A stretch of DNA of 64,000 nucleotides, from positions 2,046,001 to 2,110,000 of the forward strand of contig NZ_CP097218.1 in the NCBI RefSeq assembly GCF_023373525.1, given 5' to 3'. The DNA is from Brachybacterium kimchii. GTDB taxonomy: Bacteria > Actinomycetota > Actinomycetes > Actinomycetales > Dermabacteraceae. Positions within the stretch are counted from its first letter, which is position 1; every line of letters starts with the position of its first letter. The translations under genes and the position numbers were made by a program. This document shows, piece after piece, positions 52,055-60,248 of this stretch. The notes under the pieces were generated by a model. That model was not told the DNA's origin. It did no database searches and saw only the letters and a program-made list of their open reading frames with translations.

Positions 52055-53025
52055 AGCTCGTCCTCCTTCATGAGCGAGCGCATGTAGATCACGGAGATCA
52101 CCAGCAGCAGGAGCGTCAGCAGCACGGCGATCGCCGAGCCGCGTCCGTACAGACCCTGGGCGAAGGACTCCGAGTACGACCACACGCCCAGGTTCATCAC
52201 GTCGCGGTTGGTGCCGTTGCCGCCGGGCATCAGGTAGATCTGCGTGAAGACCTTGAAGTCCCAGATGGTCGACAGGATGATGCAGACCGCGAGGATCGGG
52301 CGGATGCCCGGGATGGTCACGCTGCGGAAGCGGGACAGGGGCCCCGCGCCGTCGAGCGACGCGGCCTCGTAGAGCTCCTTGGGGACGGTGCCGAGGCCCG
52401 CGAGCACCGTGACCGCGATGAACGGGAACCCGTGGTAGACGACGTTCGCGGTCGCGATCGCGTAGAACGCCCAGCGGTTGGCGAACCAGTTCCACGAGCC
52501 GGCCTCCATGATCCCCAGCTGGTCCAGGGTGCTCGCGACCAGCCCGTTCAGGGGGTCGAAGAGCCACACGAACACATAGGTGCCGGTGATCGCGGGCACC
52601 GCCCAGGCGACCATGATCGCGGTGGTGCAGATGCTGCGCCACCAGGTGCCCAGGGTGTTCAGGAACAGGGCGACCACGATCCCGACGACCATCGTGAGCA
52701 CCACGCACACGACCGCGAAGCCCACCGTGTTGGGCAGCACCGTGCCCCACAGGAACGGGTCGGAGAGGATCTCCCGGTAGTTCGTCAGGCCCGTGTAGTT
52801 CGAGTCCCCGCGGATGAGGTTGCGCAGCCGGTAGTCCTGCACGGACAGGTTCAGCACCCGCACCAGCGGCCACAGCAGCAGGATCGCGAGGGTCACCAGT
52901 CCCGGGGCGAGCAGCAGCCAGGGAGCGGAGCCGCGCTGGAGGCGTCGGCGCACCGGGACCCGTCGGCGCTCGAGGGTCCCGGTGGCGTTCGCGGCGTTCT
53001 TCGGGGTGGAGGTGGCCGCGCTCAT
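52051..53025 (-). CDS. ABC sugar transporter permease, MalF type
   Basis: A 324-aa permease with six helices, starting APWLLLAPGLVTLAILLLWPLVRV after a basic N-terminus. The EAA loop is ELYEAASLDGAGPLSRFRSV (about residues 217-236). It is the MalF-type partner of the downstream MalG-type protein in a CUT1 importer. Its ATG overlaps the stop of the substrate-binding protein (ATGA). The open frame continues upstream through the binding-protein gene as an antisense-like shadow and is not coding. Confidence 0.92.
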   Translation of the reverse strand: MSAATSTPKNAANATGTLERRRVPVRRRLQRGSAPWLLLAPGLVTLAILLLWPLVRVLNLSVQDYRLRNLIRGDSNYTGLTNYREILSDPFLWGTVLPNTVGFAVVCVVLTMVVGIVVALFLNTLGTWWRSICTTAIMVAWAVPAITGTYVFVWLFDPLNGLVASTLDQLGIMEAGSWNWFANRWAFYAIATANVVYHGFPFIAVTVLAGLGTVPKELYEAASLDGAGPLSRFRSVTIPGIRPILAVCIILSTIWDFKVFTQIYLMPGGNGTNRDVMNLGVWSYSESFAQGLYGRGSAIAVLLTLLLLVISVIYMRSLMKEDEL

Positions 53026-54320
53026 CCGCCGAAGATCTTGTCCATCTCGGTGGCGGCGGCGTCGGCGGCCTGCTTCGCGTCGGTGCCGCCGAGGATGTCG
53101 CTGAACAGGGTGGACAGCGTCTTCTTGCCCTCGATCTGTCCCCAGGCCGGGGTGACGGGGACGGTGGTGCCGCCCTCTGTCATCTGCTGGGCGAAGACCT
53201 TGGTGAGGTCGTCGCCGTCGGACACGACCTGGTCCAGGGCCTTCTGCTCGCCGGGGAAGTAGTTCGTCTCCTTCGCCCACTTGGTCGCGAGCTCGCCGGT
53301 GGACATGAGCTTGATGAGCTCGAAGGCGAGCTCGGGCTCCTCGGTCTCGGTGAAGCGGCACAGCAGCGACCCGCCCAGGAAGGAGGGCGCGACGGCCTTG
53401 TCCTTCGCGGGGATCGTGAAGGCGACCAGGCGCTTGTAGAGGTCCTCGTCGTCGGCCTTGATCGTCGCGGGGACCCACGAGCCGGTGATGAACATGGCGA
53501 CCTTGCCCTGCTGGAAGGCGGCCAGGGAGTCGGTCTCGAGCCAGCTCGAGGCGGCCGCGGTCGACGCGTCGTGCTTGAGCGCGAGATCCGTGTACCAGGT
53601 GATGCCCTCGACCGACTCGGTCGAGTTGATCGTGGCCTTCCACTTCCCGCCGGACTCGGCGGCGATGTCGCCGCCCGCGCCCCACACGAAGGGCATGCCG
53701 GCGAAGATCGAGCCCCCCGCGACGGGGAACGGGATGATGTCGGGGTTCTTCTTCTTGAGCGTCTCGATCATGCTGAGCAGGTCGTCCCAGCTGGCGGGCT
53801 GCTCGGTCACGCCCGCGTCCTCGAGGATCTTCCTGTCCGCGAGGATCGAGCGGACGCCCGCGTACCAGGGCATGCCGTAGAGCTCGTCGTCCAGGGTGCC
53901 GGCGTCCACGAGGCCCTGCACGAGGCCGTCCCCGATGCCCGCCTCGTCGACGTCCTTGGTGAGCGGGTCGAGGCCGCCCGCGTCGGCGAACTCGGGGACC
54001 CAGGTGGTGCCGACCTCGGCCACGTCCGGGCCGGTGCCGCCGCTCATCGCGGTCACGAACTTGTCGTGCGCGCCGTCCCAGGGCTGCACCTCGACCTTGA
54101 GGGTCGCGCCGGTCTTGTCCTTGAACGCCTTGGTGATCGCGTCGACGTACTCGTCGGTCTTCGCGTTGGTGCCCTGCATGATCCACAGGGTGATGGTCTT
54201 GTCGGCGTTGGCCTCGGTGTCGGTCGGGTCGCTGCCGCCCGAGCCGCCCGAGCAGGCGGCAAGGCCGAGCGCGGCGGAGCCGGCGGCCCCGGCGGAGAGA
54301 ACACCTCGTCGTGAGATCAT
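53022..54320 (-). CDS. Extracellular sugar-binding lipoprotein of ABC importer
   Basis: A 432-aa family 1 solute-binding protein. The N-terminus MISRRGVLSAGAAGSAALGL has a twin-arginine (SRRGVLS) followed by the lipobox LAAC (Cys23), so a Tat-exported lipoprotein is likely. Mature features are TITLWIMQGTNAKTDEYVDA, EVQPWDGAHDKFVTAMSGGT, DVAEVGTTWVPEFADAGGLD and FITGSWVP, all typical of CUT1 binding proteins. It captures the sugar outside the membrane and hands it to the two permeases. First gene of the operon that continues through nagZ, anmK and murQ; the ligand is inferred from that context. Confidence 0.92.
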   Translation of the reverse strand: MISRRGVLSAGAAGSAALGLAACSGGSGGSDPTDTEANADKTITLWIMQGTNAKTDEYVDAITKAFKDKTGATLKVEVQPWDGAHDKFVTAMSGGTGPDVAEVGTTWVPEFADAGGLDPLTKDVDEAGIGDGLVQGLVDAGTLDDELYGMPWYAGVRSILADRKILEDAGVTEQPASWDDLLSMIETLKKKNPDIIPFPVAGGSIFAGMPFVWGAGGDIAAESGGKWKATINSTESVEGITWYTDLALKHDASTAAASSWLETDSLAAFQQGKVAMFITGSWVPATIKADDEDLYKRLVAFTIPAKDKAVAPSFLGGSLLCRFTETEEPELAFELIKLMSTGELATKWAKETNYFPGEQKALDQVVSDGDDLTKVFAQQMTEGGTTVPVTPAWGQIEGKKTLSTLFSDILGGTDAKQAADAAATEMDKIFGG

Positions 54321-54483
54321 CGGAACTCCTCACAGCTGTCGGGTCGGCACGTGCCGGGCGGCACTGTGGATATCGTCTCGTCGTCGAGCGATGCGGGAAC
54401 CGCGTCGAGAAGCAGCGTCATCGAGGATCCGGGGACCCGGGATGGCACCCTCCGGGATCGCTCCCGGAGCCGAACGTCAAGAA

Positions 54484-54515
54484 AACTTCCCTCGCCGATC
54501 TTCTATGCTGAAGTT
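54484..54515 (+). promoter_or_regulatory. Promoter with flanking inverted repeat, recycling locus
   Basis: AACTTC (54484-54489) and GAAGTT (54510-54515) form a 6-bp inverted repeat around a -10-like TATGCT (54504-54509) upstream of the GlcNAc kinase gene. It lies in the 215-nt divergent region and could bind the RpiR-type regulator; a matching -35 is not obvious. Confidence 0.4.
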
Positions 54516-54535
54516 ACCACGATGAAGGAGGTCCC

Positions 54536-55570
54536 GTGCAGGCTCCCCAGGACCGTGACCGAGCTGTGACGTCGCCCGTCGTGCTGGTGGCGGACGTCGG
54601 CGGCACCCGCAGCAGATTCCTCGTCGCGCCGGTCGATCCGGACGATCCGCCGCTGATGGCCGAGCCCGTCTTGGGGCCCGGTGCGAACCTGCGCTCGAGC
54701 GGCCCCGGAGCGCTCGCGGCGCTCGCCGAGCCGGCCCGTCGGGCTCTCGAGGCGGCCGGCATCGACGGCCCCGTGGCGGCGCGGGAGCGCGTGGGCGCCG
54801 CGGTGCTCGGCCTCGCGGGCAACGGCGCGGCCCGCCGACGGGAGATCACCGCCGCGGTGGCCGAGGCGCTCGCACCGCTCGGCATCGAGCCGGCCCGCCT
54901 CACGGCGACCGACGACCACCTCACCGCCTTCCTCGGCGCGGGCGTGGGCGAGGACGGCCTGCTGCTGCTCGCCGGCACCGGCTCCGTGTGCGTGCGCTTC
55001 GAGGGCCGCCGTCCCGCGGAGCGCTGCGACGGGATGGGATGGCTGCTCGGGGACGTGGGCTCCGCGGTCTGGCTGGGGCGCGCCGTGCTGCAGGCGGTCG
55101 CCGCGGACATCGACGGCCGCGGACCGCGCACCCGCCTCACCGAGTCGCTCGGCGACGTGCTGGAGCTCGATCTGCGCGACGGGCTCGTCCCGCTCTCCCC
55201 CACCGGCGATCCGCGACAGGATCTGGTCGCCGCGATCGACCCGCTCTCCCTCGCCGACCTGGGCCGCTTCGCGCCGCTGCCCGGTTCCCTGTGCGAGGAC
55301 CAGTTCGACGAGGTCGCCCGCGGGATCCTCGACGGCGCGGGCCGGCACTTCTCCCGCACCGTGCAGCGCCTGGACCCCGAGGCGGCGTTGCCCGTGGTGC
55401 TCGCCGGCGGCGTGCTCACGACCTCCGGCCCCATCCACGACGACCTCGTGACCTGGCTCGAAGCGGCGGGGCGCACTGTGGCCCCGGTCCAGGACGGTCT
55501 CGCCGGGGCGCTCCGCCTGGCGCGCGAGGCGGCGGGCGGGCCGGACGGCGCCGCCGGCCCGATCCGATGA
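54536..55570 (+). CDS. N-acetylglucosamine kinase-like protein (BadF/BadG/BcrA/BcrD ATPase family)
   Basis: A 344-aa ASKHA-fold kinase. The phosphate-1 loop VVLVADVGGTRSRFLVAPVD is at ~15-34, the phosphate-2 region LLLLAGTGSVCVRFEG near 140, GWLLGDVGSAVWLGRAVL near 163 and the adenosine loop PVVLAGGVLTTSGP near 288. The architecture is that of eukaryotic-type GlcNAc kinases. It probably phosphorylates GlcNAc released by NagZ to GlcNAc-6-phosphate, the MurQ product as well. The start is GTG 54536, after GAAGGAGGTCCC. It is divergent from the importer operon and overlaps the following membrane protein gene (ATGA). Confidence 0.85.
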   Translation: MQAPQDRDRAVTSPVVLVADVGGTRSRFLVAPVDPDDPPLMAEPVLGPGANLRSSGPGALAALAEPARRALEAAGIDGPVAARERVGAAVLGLAGNGAARRREITAAVAEALAPLGIEPARLTATDDHLTAFLGAGVGEDGLLLLAGTGSVCVRFEGRRPAERCDGMGWLLGDVGSAVWLGRAVLQAVAADIDGRGPRTRLTESLGDVLELDLRDGLVPLSPTGDPRQDLVAAIDPLSLADLGRFAPLPGSLCEDQFDEVARGILDGAGRHFSRTVQRLDPEAALPVVLAGGVLTTSGPIHDDLVTWLEAAGRTVAPVQDGLAGALRLAREAAGGPDGAAGPIR

Positions 55571-56433
55571 GCGCGCCCGCGGAGGACACTGCGCACGAAG
55601 AGCCCCGTGCAGCCGACGACCCCCGTGCAGACCCCCGCGCACGCGCGCGAGAAGCCGCAGCGGCCTCGGCGCACCGCCGGCGCGAGCGCCTGGCCCGCGC
55701 GCGGGAGCGACGTGCCCGGCGAGCCGGACGCGAGGCGGATCTCGCGCTCCGTCTGCGCTCGGAGAACCGCCGCAACACGATCGCCCTCACCGTCACCGTC
55801 GTCCTCTCCCTCGCCGCCACCTTCGCGCTGAGCTCGCTGTTCCCGAGCGAGCGGGAGCGCGAGGCGCTCTCCCTCCCGGGCACGTTCGCCGTCATCGCGA
55901 TCACCGTGTACGCCGCGAGCTTCGCGCTGCTCACGCACTGGACCTTCCACCGTCTCCCCCGGCGCGACGTCGTGATCGCCGCGCGCCTGGCACGGGCACG
56001 GCGCGCCTCCGCTTGGCTGCGATGGGTCTCGGGGCGCGGATCCGTCAGCTCCGAAGCACTGGGGCTGGTCATGCTCGCGGTGCTCGCGATCGTGCTGCTC
56101 CTGCTCAGCGAGTCCGGCCCCTACCGCGTGGTGCTCCTGGTGACGACGATCGCCGCGATCCTGTGCACCTGGTACTCCACAGCGATCACCCTCGCCGTCG
56201 AGTACGCGGCGGAGGACGGCCATGGCGACGCCTTCGAGCTGTCCGCCCCGCAGCGCGGCTTCGACGAGTACCTCTACGTCTCCATGATCGTCCAGGTCTC
56301 GGGCTCGGCGAACGAGAACGTGCCGCTCACGAGCGGAGCCCGCCGCCTGGTGCGGCTGCAGGCGCTCCTCGGGCACGTGATGACCTCGGTGGTCGTCGCG
56401 CTCGGGATCTCCGTCGTGATCACGGTCCTGTGA
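55567..56433 (+). CDS. DUF1345 family membrane protein
   Basis: A 288-aa protein. The N-terminal ~75 residues are strongly charged, with many Arg/Ala/Glu (ARERRARRAGREADLALRLR), possibly a coiled segment. Five or so helices follow: IALTVTVVLSLAATFALSSL, FAVIAITVYAASFALLTHWT, EALGLVMLAVLAIVLLLLSE, VVLLVTTIAAILCTWYSTAI and SVVVALGISVVITVL. The motif FDEYLYVSMIVQVSGSAN then SGARRLVRLQALLGHVMTSV matches DUF1345. Function unknown. Coupled to the GlcNAc kinase by ATGA overlap, though a link to recycling is only contextual. Confidence 0.8.
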   Translation: MSAPAEDTAHEEPRAADDPRADPRARAREAAAASAHRRRERLARARERRARRAGREADLALRLRSENRRNTIALTVTVVLSLAATFALSSLFPSEREREALSLPGTFAVIAITVYAASFALLTHWTFHRLPRRDVVIAARLARARRASAWLRWVSGRGSVSSEALGLVMLAVLAIVLLLLSESGPYRVVLLVTTIAAILCTWYSTAITLAVEYAAEDGHGDAFELSAPQRGFDEYLYVSMIVQVSGSANENVPLTSGARRLVRLQALLGHVMTSVVVALGISVVITVL

Positions 56434-56593
56434 TCGCCGCAGGATGATCGCCGTCCGCTGGGACCCCGCGGACGGGGTCGCGGATAGGATGGCCGCGCCC
56501 CACGGCGTCGTCGCCCCGACCGGACCTCGCGTCCGACGGGACCGGTGCGCCGGGGGCCATGATCCGCAAGCCCCGATCGGAAGGCCCTCCGCG

Positions 56594-58063
56594 ATGTCCC
56601 ACGCCTCCGCCACGCAGCAGACCTCCGCCGAGGACGCCGGCGTCGACGTCCCCAGCCGCGAGAAGGTCCTGGTCGTCGGCGCGGGCCCCGCGGGCCTCGC
56701 CGCGGCGGCCGCGCTGAAGGCGCTCCGCGTGCCCTTCGACCTGGTGGACGCGGGCAAGGACGTCGGCGGCATCTGGAGCACCTCGCGCGAGGACTCCCCC
56801 GTCTGGCCGGCGATGGAGATGATCTCCTCGACGCAGTTCACGCAGTACGAGGACATGATCCAGCCGGTCTCCTTCCCGCCCTTCCTGCGCCCCGCGCAGA
56901 TGTCGAAGTACCTGCGCGCCTACGCCGCCCGCTACGACCTCACCGACCATTTCCTGCCGCGCCTCGTGGTGCGCACCGCGAAGCCCTTCGAGGAGGGCGT
57001 GTGGCAGGTCGAGTTCTCCGACGGCCGCGTCACGGTCTACCGCGCGATCGTCGCCGCCCATGGCGTCTCCTCACGCCCGCACCTGCCGGAATGGGCCGGT
57101 GACGTGCCCGAGGGCATCCGCACCCTGCACTCGTCGGACTGGGAGGGCAGCGACGGCCTCGAGGGCAGGCGCGTGCTCGTGGTCGGCTCCGGCCAGTCCG
57201 CGGCCGACATCGCCGTGGACGCCGCCCGCCGCGCGCTCGAGGTGCGCTGGTCGGTGCGCACCGGCCACTGGATCGTCCCGCGCACGATCGGCGGGCAGCC
57301 GGGCGACGTCGCCGCGTCCCGCGAGCCCTCCGTGCTGGGCGGGCTGAACGAGAAGATCGCCGAGCAGGTCGTGCGCCGCGCCGTCGGCGCCCCGGAGTCG
57401 CTGGGCCTGCCCAGGCCCGCCGCTCCCCTGCTCGAGGACGCCGTGATCGTCTCCGACGAGATCGCCCCGCGCATCCGCGACGGCCGCGTCACCCCCACGG
57501 GCGACGTCGAGGCGATCGACGAGGACGGCACGGTGTCCTTCACCGGCGGGAACCGCGCCCACGCGGACTTCGCGCCCGACGTCATCGTCTTCGCGACGGG
57601 CTACGAGCAGGGCGCCGACTACCTCCCCGACGACGTGGTGCCCCGCACCGCGAGCGGTGAGCTCGACCTGTTCCTCGGCGCCTTCCCGCGCGGCCGCGGC
57701 GACCTCGTGCTGCTGGGCCAGCAGCGCGTGAACGGCGGCGTGCTGCCCCTGCTCGTCGAGCAGGCCGACGTCGCCGCCTATGCCCTGCACGCCGAGCGCG
57801 AGGGCACCCCGCAGGCCGCGCAGTTCCAGCGTCTGCGCGAGGGCTCGGACGCCCAGGTGCCGCTGCCCGGCGAGTCAGGTCTGCGCGGCCGCCTCGGCGC
57901 GCTGCTGCCGCCGCGCCGGGAGGACCGTCGCAGCGCGGGAGCGGGCGCGTCGGGCTCCGGCGCATCTGGCTCCGCGGCGGCCGAGGACCGCGCCCTCGTC
58001 CCCTTCGTGGATCGCGACCTGCTGCTCGCCCGCCTGCGCTCCGTGCGCGCGCTCTTCGACTGA
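56594..58063 (+). CDS. FAD-dependent flavoprotein monooxygenase-like protein
   Basis: A 489-aa two-dinucleotide-fold protein. The FAD motif VLVVGAGPAGLAAAAALKAL is at ~25-44, followed by GGIWSTSREDSPVWPAMEMI. The NADPH motif VLVVGSGQSAADIAVDAARR is near 195, and VIVFATGYEQGADYLPDDVV near 335 is the C-terminal ATG motif. The FMO fingerprint FxGxxxHxxxY is not intact: the HLPEWAGDVPEGIRTLHSSD region keeps only its outline. Substrate unknown; oxygenation of an amine, ketone or sulfide is possible. Start ATG 56594, after GGAAGG. Residues ~440-460 are a Gly/Ala/Ser linker. Its stop lies inside the first unit of a tandem repeat. Confidence 0.82.
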   Translation: MSHASATQQTSAEDAGVDVPSREKVLVVGAGPAGLAAAAALKALRVPFDLVDAGKDVGGIWSTSREDSPVWPAMEMISSTQFTQYEDMIQPVSFPPFLRPAQMSKYLRAYAARYDLTDHFLPRLVVRTAKPFEEGVWQVEFSDGRVTVYRAIVAAHGVSSRPHLPEWAGDVPEGIRTLHSSDWEGSDGLEGRRVLVVGSGQSAADIAVDAARRALEVRWSVRTGHWIVPRTIGGQPGDVAASREPSVLGGLNEKIAEQVVRRAVGAPESLGLPRPAAPLLEDAVIVSDEIAPRIRDGRVTPTGDVEAIDEDGTVSFTGGNRAHADFAPDVIVFATGYEQGADYLPDDVVPRTASGELDLFLGAFPRGRGDLVLLGQQRVNGGVLPLLVEQADVAAYALHAEREGTPQAAQFQRLREGSDAQVPLPGESGLRGRLGALLPPRREDRRSAGAGASGSGASGSAAAEDRALVPFVDRDLLLARLRSVRALFD

Positions 58064-58124
58064 TCGGTCGGGTCTGCTGATCGGCCGGGCCGACTGATCT
58101 GTCGGGCCGACTGATCTGTCGGGC
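58057..58124. repeat. Four tandem 17-bp repeats after the monooxygenase gene
   Basis: Units at 58057-58073, 58074-58090, 58091-58107 and 58108-58124, consensus CGACTGATCTGTCGGGC. The last two are identical and the first two diverge at a few positions. The first unit contains the stop codon of the upstream gene. A minisatellite between convergent genes; no coding. Confidence 0.88.
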
Positions 58125-58167
58125 GGCCCGGCGCTCGGCCGACGAGCCGGATCGCCGGACGGTCCGG

Positions 58168-59814
58168 TCACCCGCCCGTGCGGGCGGAGAGGCGCGACGT
58201 CCGGGACGCGACGCCCCGAGCTGCGAGCGCGATCCCCGCGAGCACGGCGAGGCCCACGAGGATCCAGCCGCCCGTCTGCTGATCCGCGAGGGCGTCCGCC
58301 CGCCAGGTGCGCCCCGTCGCGCCGAAGCGGTCGGAGGCCAGCAGCGTGCTGCCGAGCGCGACGGCCAGTCCGCTCACCGCGAGTCCCGCGACGGGCAGGG
58401 CGGCGAGGACGATGCGCCACGCGCGGAGGCGACCGGTGGGCTCCGTCGGACCTGCGCCCTCGTCTCCGTCCCGCAGGGGACCCGCGCCCGGGTCCACGGT
58501 CCACCAGGTGAGCGCACCCAGGACCACCGGGGCCAGGAGCAGCAGCTCGTGCCCGGGGATCGTCGCGAGCGCCGGCCCCAGCAGCCACGGCGTGGCGTGC
58601 ACGAGGACGAGCAGGCACGTCGGCCCGAGCGCGAGCAGCGGTGCGACCCACGGGTCGCGGTGCAGCAGACGGACGAGTCCGCCGGGCGTGGGCACTGCAC
58701 TGGCGAGGAGGGGCCCGACGACCACGAGCAGGAGGCCCTGCTGCAGCAGGTGCGCCGAGCTCAGCACCGGGCCGTAGACGCCGAGAGGTCCGCAGACGAC
58801 GAGCACGAGGAGCACGGCCCCGACGACGAGTCGCGCCTCGGTCGAGCGCGCATGTCGCGACGGGCGGGGTCCCGTGCGCGGGAAGCGGAGCGCGAACACG
58901 AGGCCGAGGGCGAGGGCGATCACCAGGGCGTCGGGCCGCCAGGACGTCAGCAGCGCGGCCGCGCTCGGGGCGGACGGCAGGGCGTGGCCGGTGAGCTCCG
59001 CCGCCGGGCCCGCCGCCGCGCCGCCGAGGAGGCCGGGGGCCGGCAGGAGCGCGAGGATCCCGCCGAGGGCCACGGCGACCACCATCAGCACGAGCTCGAT
59101 GCCGGCGAGCCGGACGAAGGGACGCCCCGGCCCGTCGGCCCTCATCCGTGTCGCCAGGTGCCTCCGCTGGAGCGCGCCGAGGACGCCGAGCGCGAGCAGC
59201 AGCACGATCTTCGCGAGACCCGCGAGGCCGAAGGCCGTGGTCACGAGGTCCAGCGGCGAGCCGAGGCGGGTCAGCAGCGCCCACAGCCCGCTGAGCGCGA
59301 GCACGCACCACGCGAGCAGCGCCAGATGGGAGAAGCGGGAGATGACGGCCCGCGCGTCCGTGAGCGGGCCGCGGGCGCGCAGCAGCAGGATCGCGCCGAG
59401 CCCGCCCAGCCACACGGACATCGCGAGGACGTGCACCAGCACTGGCACGGCCGCCCCTGCCTGAGGGAGCAGGAACCCCTGGTCGCCGAGCACCCGGATC
59501 GTGATGCCGAGGACCGCGAGCACTCCCGTGAGCAGGCCGACGATCCGGGCACGGGCACTCGTGCCGAGGCCCGCCGCGAGCAGCGTGATGAGGGCGGCGA
59601 GGGCGGCGACAAGAGCGGGCACCAGACGCGGTGCGGGCGCGAGGGCCAGCAGCTGGGTGAGGGTCCAGACGCCGCCGAGCACCGCGATCGGGGTCATCGC
59701 GCGGGCACGGTCCGCCGGCGCGACCAGCACCAGGCAGGCGAGCAGGGAGGCGCCGAGCGCGCCGGCCGCGGCGAGGTCCTCGATCACCCCCAGGAGGACA
59801 GGGAGCATGCTCAC
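58168..59814 (-). CDS. CopD/CtaG fusion-type membrane protein
   Basis: A polytopic protein of about 548 aa with ~13 helices. The N-terminal half resembles CopD copper-resistance proteins (VLVHVLAMSVWLGGLGAILL with its conserved His; SRFSHLALLAWCVLALSG; FGLAGLAKIVLLLALGVLGA). The C-terminal half resembles caa3-type oxidase assembly factor CtaG (YGPVLSSAHLLQQGLLLVVV, PWLLGPALATIPGHELLLLA). This pairing in one protein is typical of actinobacteria and is linked to copper uptake or delivery to cytochrome oxidase. The GTG at 59814 overlaps the crcB stop (GTGA); ATG 59808 is an alternative start. Confidence 0.85.
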   Translation of the reverse strand: MSMLPVLLGVIEDLAAAGALGASLLACLVLVAPADRARAMTPIAVLGGVWTLTQLLALAPAPRLVPALVAALAALITLLAAGLGTSARARIVGLLTGVLAVLGITIRVLGDQGFLLPQAGAAVPVLVHVLAMSVWLGGLGAILLLRARGPLTDARAVISRFSHLALLAWCVLALSGLWALLTRLGSPLDLVTTAFGLAGLAKIVLLLALGVLGALQRRHLATRMRADGPGRPFVRLAGIELVLMVVAVALGGILALLPAPGLLGGAAAGPAAELTGHALPSAPSAAALLTSWRPDALVIALALGLVFALRFPRTGPRPSRHARSTEARLVVGAVLLVLVVCGPLGVYGPVLSSAHLLQQGLLLVVVGPLLASAVPTPGGLVRLLHRDPWVAPLLALGPTCLLVLVHATPWLLGPALATIPGHELLLLAPVVLGALTWWTVDPGAGPLRDGDEGAGPTEPTGRLRAWRIVLAALPVAGLAVSGLAVALGSTLLASDRFGATGRTWRADALADQQTGGWILVGLAVLAGIALAARGVASRTSRLSARTGG

Positions 59815-60248
59815 GCGCCGGCCGAGCCCATGCCCTGGGTGACGAGCACGCCGAGCCAGAGCGCGGCCATGCCGAGCGCCGCGGTCACCAGCAGGTAGCC
59901 GACGGAGATCACCGGGGTGCCGCGACGCGCGAGCTGGACGACGTCGAGGGCGGCGCCCGCGAGGGTCGACAGTCCGCCGCAGACGCCCGCCCCGAGCAGC
60001 AGGAACAGGTAGCGCACGGCACCCGTGGGCTCCGCGCCGATCCGGGTGACGACGATGCCCAGCAGGAAGCACGCGACGACGTTCGCGATCATCGTCGGCC
60101 ACGGCACGACCTCGAGGAGGATCGAGGGGCTCTCACGCCGATCGATGGCGCGCGAGAAGCTCTCGCGCACGGCCCAGCGCGCGGCCGCGCCGATGCCGCA
60201 TCCGGCGCCGACGACGAGCACGGAGAGGATGCCCAGCAGGATCGTCAT
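59811..60248 (-). CDS. crcB: CrcB/Fluc family protein, degenerate Phe box
   Basis: A 145-aa four-helix protein of the CrcB fluoride channel family: GIGAAARWAVRES (residues 18-30, the GxxxR motif), TMIANVVACFLLG (52-64, the Asn-containing helix 2) and GVCGGLSTLAGAA (88-100) where the family normally has GGFTTFSTF. Both Phe residues of the fluoride-track motif are replaced by Leu. It may be the non-canonical half of a heterodimer with the next CrcB, or have a different ion specificity. Translationally coupled to both neighbours by 4-base overlaps. Confidence 0.82.
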   Translation of the reverse strand: MTILLGILSVLVVGAGCGIGAAARWAVRESFSRAIDRRESPSILLEVVPWPTMIANVVACFLLGIVVTRIGAEPTGAVRYLFLLLGAGVCGGLSTLAGAALDVVQLARRGTPVISVGYLLVTAALGMAALWLGVLVTQGMGSAGA

